Origin: Desulfobulbaceae bacterium
Lineage (GTDB): Bacteria; Desulfobacterota; Desulfobulbia; Desulfobulbales; SURF-16
Assembly: GCA_023230525.1 (NCBI GenBank)
Contig: JALNXE010000101.1
Span: 1-15,786, forward strand
Direction: 5' to 3'
DNA length: 15,786 nucleotides
Below are positions 1-6,186 of the stretch, one piece after another. Position 1 is the stretch's first letter, and each line of letters starts with the position of its first letter. A program made the translations under genes and the position numbers. Below the pieces are notes generated by a model. The model worked only from the letters and a program-made list of their open reading frames with translations, did not search any database and was not told the DNA's origin.

Positions 1-81
1 ATTGTTGCTCAACTCAAATGCCAGATACAATACTTGAGAATTTGTGGTATAGTTCGCGTCGCGGGCCGTTGCTGTTTCCAT
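1..81 (-). CDS. IS110-family transposase, N-terminal fragment (partial)
   Basis: The leftward frame starts at ATG 81-79 and runs off the window edge after 27 codons. A good Shine-Dalgarno (AGGAG) lies seven bases upstream of the start. After a short polar leader the peptide reads VLYLAFELSNN, which recalls the first beta strand of the RuvC-like DEDD domain in IS110-family transposases (pattern LYxAxELSxxxWKL). The acidic E in this motif would be the first catalytic residue. Only the first strand is visible, so the family call rests on one motif and the start context. If correct, the protein catalyses recombination guided by a structured RNA made from the non-coding end of the element. It could instead be another protein with a similar N-terminus. 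Confidence 0.5.
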   Translation of the reverse strand, partial: METATARDANYTTNSQVLYLAFELSNN

Positions 82-253
82 GGATTGTCTCCTTTTGGAA
101 TGGTTCTGGTTAATTGTTTGGAAAACAAGCTTAAAAGCGCGGCCCGTTTTGCGCAAATCGTACGCGCTTATACATAGTATCTACGGCACGAGACTTTCAT
201 TGTTCGTTGTTCCCGCTTGCGGAGATGGGGGTTAGTTGGCATCCAGCTGATGG
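1..253 (-). mobile_element. Probable non-coding end of an IS110-like element (right boundary unknown)
   Basis: Upstream of the transposase-like start there is no gene from 82 to 403. This stretch has secondary structure: a perfect 7-bp stem (135-141 AAGCGCG with 163-169 CGCGCTT) encloses a 21-base loop that itself holds the palindrome TTTGCGCAAA (148-157). IS110-group elements carry the bridge RNA in the non-coding end upstream of the transposase, so 82 to about 250 is where it would lie. The outer boundary was not found because IS110 elements lack terminal inverted repeats. The limit given is simply the start of the REP-like palindrome and is a guess. Confidence 0.3.
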
Positions 254-258
254 ACTGG

Positions 259-306
259 ATTCCGGCTAAGAACACCCCCGTCAAGCGGGGACTGAACTGC
301 CGGAAT
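259..306. repeat. REP-like nested palindrome
   Basis: An outer 8-bp perfect stem (ATTCCGGC 259-266 with GCCGGAAT 299-306) encloses an inner 5-bp stem (CCCCG 276-280 with CGGGG 286-290, loop TCAAG). The TGGATTCCGG...CCGGAATGA ends match, in reverse orientation, the REP-like units at 6209-6342. This is typical of extragenic palindromes that occur many times per genome. It lies directly beside the IS110-like end and could be a target of that element. Confidence 0.6.
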
Positions 307-403
307 GATGAACGTTACGAGGCTTTATAAGCGGTATATCCGATGCCATCGTGCGTATTCAATTGAGTGAAAGGCAGGCTCAGCGGTTAGAGGAAAATTA
401 ACA

Positions 404-1819
404 ATGAAATCATTTTTCAAATCGCCGGATAAAAAGAAGAAATATATTCTCATCTGCGGCGATATCTTTGTCCTCTGTCTTGGGCTTCTTGCCGGTTTTT
501 TCATAAATTTTATGAAAAGCGGGGGAGTTTCCACATTCATAGAGGCATTACCCAACCTTACTCTCTTACCCATCATTCTGGCTCTTGTTAATATATCTTT
601 GCTTTTTCTCAGTGTTGCCAGTTTGTTATCAACGATCTATGCAGTGACGGCATATGTGGTCGGCGCGTTTGATATCGACATAGTATTTAATAAAAAACAG
701 AATGTAATAAATATTGCTCTTGCTGTAGCGCTAAGCATGTTGATAAATTTTGCTGTAATAAATGTCATTTTTGATCAATTTTTTGATAAATATATATGGC
801 TATTTTTCGTATTATTTACTTTTTCAGGTGTTGTGAGCTGGCGCAAAATATTTTACAATAATTTTATTATAAGTGATCCGTATAATATATTAATAATTGA
901 TCCTGATAAATTAGCAAAAAAGGCTTCTTTATTATTAACCAATGGCAAACATAATATATTCCATATTGCTGAAATTGCCGAAGAAGAGTTCTTTGCCAAA
1001 TATTTATTCTTTGACAACAAAGACGGATGGAGAAAATACAATCTGATTGTTTTCCCTTTTTTAACGAACCTGTCAAATGACCATATGATTTCCCTGGTAA
1101 AAACCAAGTTCTGGGGGGTCTCAACCTGCAGCAGTCTTACATTTTATATCCATAGTACGGGAAGCATCCCGGTTTTTGATATCGGCCCCAACAAACTGAT
1201 AGACCTTTCGGTTACTTTGGCCCTATCAAACCCATTGCAGCGAAGAATCAAAAGGGTTGGTGATATCCTTTTTTCGCTCTGTGGATTTGTCATAACTTTT
1301 CCGGTGATGATCATTGTTGCCGGCCTTATTAAAGCAACCTCCAGTGGCCCGGTGCTTTTTCGCCAGGAACGGTTGGGTCTTCATGAAAAACCATTCATGG
1401 TCTATAAGTTCAGGACAATGAAAGTCAATGCGGAAAAGGACACTGGTCCTGTATGGGCCAAGAAGGGTGATCCCAGGGTGACCCCGATCGGCGGTTTTTT
1501 GCGCAAATCACGGCTGGATGAGCTGCCGCAGTTCTATAATGTTTTTAAAGGCGAGATGAGTTTTGTCGGACCCCGGCCAATTAGGCATTTTTTTGCCGAT
1601 AAGTTATCCAGGGATTTCCCCTTTTATTTTCTGAGATTTTATATTAAACCGGGACTCACGGGATGGGCGCAGGTCTCTGGCGATTATGGCGACACCATTG
1701 AAGGACAGTTGCAAAAATTGCAATATGAATTGTTTTATCTCCAGGAATATACTCTTTTTCTAGATGCTGTTATCATTCTGAAAACTATAAAAAAAGTTGT
1801 CTGGGCCAAAGGACAGTGA
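404..1819 (+). CDS. Polyprenyl glycosylphosphotransferase (initiating sugar transferase, WbaP/EpsE type)
   Basis: This 471-residue inner-membrane protein would move a sugar-1-phosphate from a nucleotide sugar to undecaprenyl phosphate, the first step of exopolysaccharide repeat-unit assembly. The N-terminal 150 residues hold about four or five hydrophobic segments (about 14-36, 50-74, 101-122, 129-146). A middle domain (about 150-275) follows, then the bacterial sugar transferase domain (about 280-471). That domain has KRVGDILFS, a membrane hairpin, SSGPVLFRQERLG, YKFRTM, DPRVTPIGGFLRKSRLDELPQ and FVGPRP. The catalytic Asp-Glu pair is D372-E373. The start is ATG 404, with a GAGG ten bases upstream. 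No typical CoA-binding-like middle domain is obvious. The DNA for residues about 100-210 is visibly AT-rich compared with the conserved end. The sugar specificity cannot be read from sequence. Confidence 0.92.
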   Translation: MKSFFKSPDKKKKYILICGDIFVLCLGLLAGFFINFMKSGGVSTFIEALPNLTLLPIILALVNISLLFLSVASLLSTIYAVTAYVVGAFDIDIVFNKKQNVINIALAVALSMLINFAVINVIFDQFFDKYIWLFFVLFTFSGVVSWRKIFYNNFIISDPYNILIIDPDKLAKKASLLLTNGKHNIFHIAEIAEEEFFAKYLFFDNKDGWRKYNLIVFPFLTNLSNDHMISLVKTKFWGVSTCSSLTFYIHSTGSIPVFDIGPNKLIDLSVTLALSNPLQRRIKRVGDILFSLCGFVITFPVMIIVAGLIKATSSGPVLFRQERLGLHEKPFMVYKFRTMKVNAEKDTGPVWAKKGDPRVTPIGGFLRKSRLDELPQFYNVFKGEMSFVGPRPIRHFFADKLSRDFPFYFLRFYIKPGLTGWAQVSGDYGDTIEGQLQKLQYELFYLQEYTLFLDAVIILKTIKKVVWAKGQ

Positions 1820-1878
1820 GCCTTCTGGGGGAGGCAGAGAATACGGTTTAATTTTTTTCGCCGATATTAATTTTTCAT

Positions 1879-1909
1879 TTGACAATTGCCTGTCAATTTT
1901 TGTTATACT
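1879..1909 (+). promoter_or_regulatory. Sigma70-type promoter of the YjbE-like gene with overlapping inverted repeat
   Basis: A perfect -35 box TTGACA (1879-1884) is followed by TATACT (1904-1909) at a 19-base spacing, or TTATAC at 18 bases. Transcription would start near 1916, about 70 bases before the ATG at 1985. The -35 box is also the left half of a perfect inverted repeat, TTGACA-N6-TGTCAA (1879-1896), a likely operator for a dimeric repressor. The regulator is not in the window. Confidence 0.6.
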
Positions 1910-1984
1910 AAATCCTAACTAAAATATTAGATTTGCAATGGGATTATTTTGAGAAAGATCATGGGAAGGAGCAGAAGGAACAAA

Positions 1985-2272
1985 ATGAAAAAAACGATAA
2001 TATACAGCGTAATCTTTGGATTGTTTTTGTTCGGAGCACCGTCGGTCTTTGCGCAGGAAAGTGCGCCAGCGGGTAAAGGTGGGGAAGCCGGAGCAGGCGC
2101 CGCTGCCGGCAGTGCCGAGGCTGGCGGAGCTGCTGCGGCGACTGCCGGTATCAGCACCACGGCTCTTGTTGCCGCTAGTGTTGCTCTTGCCATTGCCGGG
2201 GTTGCTGTCGGCGCCTCTTCTGGTTCAGGCGGTTCCTCATCAACGCCCCCCCCTTCAGGTCACGGTCATTAA
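1985..2272 (+). CDS. Small secreted Ala/Gly/Ser-rich protein, YjbE/GfcA-like
   Basis: The start chosen is ATG 1985, with AGAAGGA five bases upstream, giving 95 residues. The frame is open back to a TTG at 1949 but a signal peptide follows directly from 1985: KK, a hydrophobic core (residues 4-17), and probable cleavage after VFA (residue 23). The mature protein is almost only Ala, Gly and Ser up to residue 57, then has a hydrophobic stretch (about 60-77), a Gly/Ser tail, three prolines and a GHGH end. E. coli YjbE and GfcA, the first products of the yjbEFGH and gfcABCDE polysaccharide operons, have the same layout, and polysaccharide export genes follow here too. Similarity is in layout and composition, so orthology is inferred. 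The gene has its own promoter and terminator, suggesting higher or separate expression from its neighbours. Its function is unknown. Confidence 0.7.
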   Translation: MKKTIIYSVIFGLFLFGAPSVFAQESAPAGKGGEAGAGAAAGSAEAGGAAAATAGISTTALVAASVALAIAGVAVGASSGSGGSSSTPPPSGHGH

Positions 2273-2365
2273 GAATATTTTATCCGCGAGCTGAGAAGCT
2301 AACCGCAGATGAGTTGAACCGGCAATTCCATGCCTTTCATTTCCGGGATTAGTTGTTGACAATCT

Positions 2366-2398
2366 GAAAAAAGCCACGCATTTGCGTGGCTTTTTTTT
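2366..2398 (+). terminator. Rho-independent terminator after the YjbE-like gene
   Basis: A perfect stem GCCACGC (2373-2379) / GCGTGGC (2384-2390) with a four-base ATTT loop is followed by eight T and preceded by six A. The A and T runs can extend the stem, so it should work in both directions. It lies 95 bases after the stop of the YjbE-like gene and separates that gene from the SLBB gene. Confidence 0.9.
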
Positions 2399-2435
2399 AT
2401 GGTCTTTTCCGTTAAAACATGATATTCCATTTCCT

Positions 2436-2444
2436 TGTTATAAT
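2436..2444 (+). promoter_or_regulatory. Extended -10 promoter candidate for the export operon
   Basis: TGTTATAAT (2436-2444) is a perfect extended -10 element located just after the terminator and 122 bases before the SLBB start codon. No good -35 box is seen at the usual distance, which is tolerated by extended -10 promoters. The rest of 2400-2565 shows no other clear signal. The operon downstream needs a promoter here because the terminator should block read-through. Confidence 0.45.
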
Positions 2445-2565
2445 TGCCGTTATCAACGTGGAGCCCGCGAAGATTCAGTAGTAAATTTCATTTTTTCGAT
2501 CTTTAAGATATGGCAGGCTCCCGAAACTGCCGCATGGCATTCAAACCAGTGGATGAGAGAGAACT

Positions 2566-5055
2566 ATGAGTTCCTTCAAGATATCGGATCGATTTTTTCA
2601 GTGGGCCAGCATCCTTTTGTTTCTGTTACTCCTGGCGGCTCCGCCGGCATCCGCGCAAAATTCCGAGCCGGGACAACCCGCGGCGCTTCCCGCGGAGTCA
2701 CAGCCTTTGCAGAATTTGACGCCTGAAGGAATCCAGCAGCTTATTCAGACGGCGCAGGAGAATGGCGGCCTTCCCGCTAAGGAACGAGAGGCCGCTCAAG
2801 AAGACGTATCATTGGCGGAAAAAGAGGCGAAAGAGGCGAAAGAGGTCACAGAGACGAATGCGCCTCAACAGGGCACCGGGCCGGTGGAAATTTCCAGCCT
2901 GGAAAACCTTTATCGCAACAACTACGAAACCGATGCCGCCAAAAATCTGAGCCAGTTCGGCTATGAAATCTTTGCCTCGAGCACGTATAATCCCTCCCGC
3001 CTGGCGGTCCCGGATGCCGGTTACATTCTGGGGCCGGGAGACAAAATGCGCATCCGGGTATGGGGTTCCGGATTGGATGCGGAATTCACCGGCGCAATCG
3101 ATAAGGATGGGTCCATCAATGTGCCGAAGATCGGCATCGTACCCATCACCGGGGTGCGTTTCGGCGATGCCGAAGCGGTTATCCGCCAGGAAGCGGAAAA
3201 GTATGTGCAGGGTATTAACATCAGCGTTTCCCTGGCTGAACTGCGCAGCGTCGAAATTTATGTGGTTGGCGATGTCAGGACTCCCGGTCTGCACATGGCG
3301 CCTCCCTTTTCCACGGTGTTGGGCGGCTTGATCAGCAGCGGCGGGATCAAAAAAAGCGGTTCTCTGCGAAACATCCAGCTTTACCGTGACGGAATGCTCC
3401 ATGCCACCATTGATCTTTATGATCTGCTCCTGAAAGGCTCGCGGCAGGATGATGTCCTGCTGACCGACCGTGATGTCATCTTTGTTCCCCGAATAGGGCC
3501 CACGGCAGCTGTCATCGGGGCGGTGGCGCAGCCGTCCATCTATGAGCTGGCCGGCGAACATTCCGTCAGGGATCTGCTGAAACTGGCCGGCAACCAGTTG
3601 CCCCAGACCTCGGGCGGCAGGATCTATCTGCGCCGCTACCAGGACAATCGCAGTTTTCAGGTGCTGGATATTGATGCATCGGCCAAAGAGGTTCATCTGG
3701 GGGATATCGCCATTCAGGACGGTGATCTGCTTGAGATGCAATTCCTCGGTGCTGTCTGGCCGCAAGATATCGTACTTGAAGGGCAGGTCTGGAAGCCGGA
3801 TGTTTTTGCCTTCAAGCCCGGCATCATGCTTTCCCAAATTCTGACCGGCCCTGAACTGCTGAAGCCCGGCGCGGTCACCGAATATGCCATGCTCTACCGC
3901 TACGATCTGCACACAACCCAGTACACAGTGCAGTCGCTGCCCCTTGGCAAGCTGTTCAGCAAAGAATTTGATCTTGCCCTGCAGCCCCATGACAAGATCA
4001 AAATACTTGCCCGCCAAGACTTCAATATGCAGGAGCCCATCCGGATTGACGGCGCAGTTTGGAAAACCGGGGAATTTCCCTATTACCAGGATATGAAACT
4101 TGCGGATATATTAGGGTTGACCGGCGGTTTTCGCTTTGGCGCCGATACCAGCCGCATCGATATCTCTCGACAGCAGATTGACGGCAGCAACATGACCACC
4201 GATCATATTGTTGTCGATATCGCCGAGGCCAAGGATTTCCCACTGCAGCCATACGATTATATTTTTGTCCGCCAGATCAAGGACGCTGCTTCCTTCATGC
4301 AGGTGGAAATATCGGGCGAAGTAAAGTATCCCGGCACATACCGCATTAAACAAAATGAAAAGATTGCCGATCTGATCGAACGGGCGGGCGGCTATACCGA
4401 CAACGCCTACCTCTACGGAGCCCAGTATTTTTCCAGCGATGCCCAGAAAGTTCAGCAGCGCAGTCTGGATAAACTCGTTGATGACCTGGAGATTCGCGCG
4501 GAAACCGTGCTGACAGAACAGGTGCAGACCGTGTCCGACACTGCTGAAGTCAAGGCAATCGAGGCCAACCGCGGAGCATTGCGGAATCTGGTCGCCAGAC
4601 TGCGAAGCATCCAGGCGACCGGGCGGGTGAGCATTCAACTTGCCGACCTGCAGACGCTGCGGGATTCTCCTTTTAATCTGGTGCTGGAGAACGGTGATCG
4701 GCTGAATATTCCGAAACAGATGGAATTTGTTTCGGCTGTCGGCGCTGTTTACAACCCCAATTCCTTTCTGTATCAATCTGATTTTGCGGTCAAGGATTAC
4801 CTTGGCCGGGCCGGCGGACCGGCCAAGAATGCCGATGAAGATTACATCTATGTCCTGAAAGCCAACGGCGAGGTTGCCTCCAGCGCCCAGCAGGGCATGT
4901 TTTTTAATCGTTTTGACGATCTCCGGCTCATGCCGGGTGATACCATCGTGGTGCCGGAGAAACTTGATCGTATCCCCATTCTCATGCTCTCCCGCGATAT
5001 CGCGGATATCCTCTTTAAAATTGCGACAACGGCCGGCGTGGCCCTGGCGTTGTAG
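2566..5055 (+). CDS. Polysaccharide export protein with multiple SLBB domains (Wza-like)
   Basis: This protein of 829 residues would form or line the outer-membrane export channel for the polysaccharide. A signal peptide (residues 1-30, cleavage after ASA) has no lipobox cysteine, unlike Wza, which is a lipoprotein. Next come a low-complexity charged stretch (about 72-100, AKEAKEVTE) and the Poly_export domain (about 150-225, YILGPGDKMRIRVWG, DGSINVPKIG). SLBB-type modules follow at about 228-310, 315-395, 400-480, 488-570, 577-625 and 718-798, with signatures such as VVGDVRTPGLH, ISGEVKYPGTYRI and VGAVYNPNSF. The last 20 residues are hydrophobic or amphipathic (DIADILFKIATTAG) and could be the outer-membrane segment. 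The protein is about twice the length of Wza because of the added SLBB modules. The Shine-Dalgarno is weak (GAGAGA). A GTGAGGA repeat block begins directly after the stop. Confidence 0.93.
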   Translation: MSSFKISDRFFQWASILLFLLLLAAPPASAQNSEPGQPAALPAESQPLQNLTPEGIQQLIQTAQENGGLPAKEREAAQEDVSLAEKEAKEAKEVTETNAPQQGTGPVEISSLENLYRNNYETDAAKNLSQFGYEIFASSTYNPSRLAVPDAGYILGPGDKMRIRVWGSGLDAEFTGAIDKDGSINVPKIGIVPITGVRFGDAEAVIRQEAEKYVQGINISVSLAELRSVEIYVVGDVRTPGLHMAPPFSTVLGGLISSGGIKKSGSLRNIQLYRDGMLHATIDLYDLLLKGSRQDDVLLTDRDVIFVPRIGPTAAVIGAVAQPSIYELAGEHSVRDLLKLAGNQLPQTSGGRIYLRRYQDNRSFQVLDIDASAKEVHLGDIAIQDGDLLEMQFLGAVWPQDIVLEGQVWKPDVFAFKPGIMLSQILTGPELLKPGAVTEYAMLYRYDLHTTQYTVQSLPLGKLFSKEFDLALQPHDKIKILARQDFNMQEPIRIDGAVWKTGEFPYYQDMKLADILGLTGGFRFGADTSRIDISRQQIDGSNMTTDHIVVDIAEAKDFPLQPYDYIFVRQIKDAASFMQVEISGEVKYPGTYRIKQNEKIADLIERAGGYTDNAYLYGAQYFSSDAQKVQQRSLDKLVDDLEIRAETVLTEQVQTVSDTAEVKAIEANRGALRNLVARLRSIQATGRVSIQLADLQTLRDSPFNLVLENGDRLNIPKQMEFVSAVGAVYNPNSFLYQSDFAVKDYLGRAGGPAKNADEDYIYVLKANGEVASSAQQGMFFNRFDDLRLMPGDTIVVPEKLDRIPILMLSRDIADILFKIATTAGVALAL

Positions 5056-5160
5056 TGAGTGAAAAGTGAGGAGTTAGAAGTGAGAAGGGAAAAGGCAAAA
5101 TTGTAGGGGCGGTTCGCGAACCGCCCCTACTCCTAACTTTTCATTTTTCACTTCTCACTG
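5056..5160. repeat. GTGAGGA-armed palindromic element, copy 1
   Basis: The left arm (5056-5092) is built from GTGAGGAGT/GTGAAAA words and the right arm (about 5130-5160) from their complement, so the two can pair imperfectly. The centre is a perfect 28-base palindrome (5103-5130) with GCGGTTCGCGAACCGC at its heart. The block begins at the stop of the SLBB gene and ends nine bases before the Wzz start, filling the whole gap. No T-run follows the hairpin, so it is not a standard intrinsic terminator, although it could reduce transcription or protect mRNA ends. Confidence 0.85.
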
Positions 5161-5169
5161 ACAAATAAA

Positions 5170-6186
5170 ATGCCTGAACAACATCATACAACCAAAGAAA
5201 AAGAAATTGTCTACCTGCAGCCCGCCTTCCCATGCGACGGCAAAGAGGATGAAATCGATCTCCTCGATCTCTGGAATGTGCTCTGGCAGGGGAAATGGCT
5301 GATTGCCCTGGTCGTATCCGTCTCCATTCTGGCGGCAGCCGGCCTGGCCTTTTTTTATCTGCCGGTCACCTATAAATCCGAAGCCGTGCTCCTGGAAACC
5401 AAGCAGGACGGATCAGCTCTCGCCGGGCTTTCCGGGCTGATCGGCAACCTGCCGATTCCCAGTGATCTTTCCGGCGGCAATCAGACCAGTATTTTGTCTT
5501 TTCTGGAAAGCAGGACATTGAAGGAGCGGTTGATCACCAAATATAATCTGCTGCCGATTCTTTATAAGGATATCTGGGATCCAAACAACAAGAAATGGCT
5601 GGTTGATGAACCTGAACAGGCCCCCACTCTGGTAAAGACCCTGCAGAGCAAGAAACTCGACGAAATATTTGAGGTAATTAGTGATAAAACTACAGGGTTA
5701 ACCACCATCAGCTGGGTTGATCAATCTCCGGCATTCTGCAAGGAGATGCTGGACCGGGTAATTGCTGAGCTCAATTTTTTTCTGGACAACGAATACATCT
5801 CCAGTGCCAGGAAGGAACGGGAATTTGTCGAGCATCGCCTTGCCTTGGCCACCAAAGATCTGGAATACTGGGAACGCCAGGTGCCCACCGAGCAGACCAC
5901 CCTGGCCCAAATCACCCGTGAGCATCTGGCCGCCCAGACCGTTTATACCGAACTGCGCAAGCAGCTGGAGCTGGCCAGAATCTCCGAGGCCAAGGAAAAC
6001 ATCAGCTTTAAAGTGCTGGATGCTCCTTTTGCACCGGAGACTCCTTTTAAACCCAAGAAAATACTCATCGTGCTTCTTGCCGCGACCGGTTCGTTTTTCT
6101 TTGCCGTCTTTCTGGTATTCTTTCTGCAATTTGTAAAAAATTTAAAGGCCAGGGAGCGCGAAAAGACGGTAGCCCGTGGTGAGTAA
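5170..6186 (+). CDS. Wzz-type polysaccharide chain-length determinant protein
   Basis: This 338-residue protein has the two-helix polysaccharide co-polymerase layout. A cytoplasmic start with the DEIDLLDLWNVLWQGKW motif (residues 27-43) leads into transmembrane helix 1 (about 43-64). A periplasmic part of about 230 residues follows (YKSEAVLL just after the helix, helical or coiled region about 215-270), then the proline-rich PFAPETPFKPKK motif and helix 2 (about 297-321). A short charged tail ends the protein, with no tyrosine kinase domain. It would set polymer length at the inner membrane together with the Wza-like export protein encoded upstream. The start at ATG 5170 has no Shine-Dalgarno: the repeat block ends just before it. 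Its end overlaps the possible start of the YjbH-like gene. Confidence 0.9.
   Translation: MPEQHHTTKEKEIVYLQPAFPCDGKEDEIDLLDLWNVLWQGKWLIALVVSVSILAAAGLAFFYLPVTYKSEAVLLETKQDGSALAGLSGLIGNLPIPSDLSGGNQTSILSFLESRTLKERLITKYNLLPILYKDIWDPNNKKWLVDEPEQAPTLVKTLQSKKLDEIFEVISDKTTGLTTISWVDQSPAFCKEMLDRVIAELNFFLDNEYISSARKEREFVEHRLALATKDLEYWERQVPTEQTTLAQITREHLAAQTVYTELRKQLELARISEAKENISFKVLDAPFAPETPFKPKKILIVLLAATGSFFFAVFLVFFLQFVKNLKAREREKTVARGE

Noticed and set aside
1820..1860. Terminator after the sugar transferase gene
   Set aside because: GCCT/AGGC gives only a four-base stem and the T-rich stretch is too far downstream for a convincing intrinsic terminator.
2809..4017. 402-codon open frame on the minus strand
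   Set aside because: It lies antisense within the SLBB gene, whose domain motifs are clear; the translated sequence has no recognisable domain and no start signal. Long antisense frames are expected from this codon use.
5103..5130. tRNA T-arm or intrinsic terminator in the GGTTCGCGAACC palindrome
   Set aside because: The GGTTCG resembles a T-loop only by chance; there is no acceptor or anticodon arm. The hairpin is not followed by a T-run, so it is not a standard terminator.
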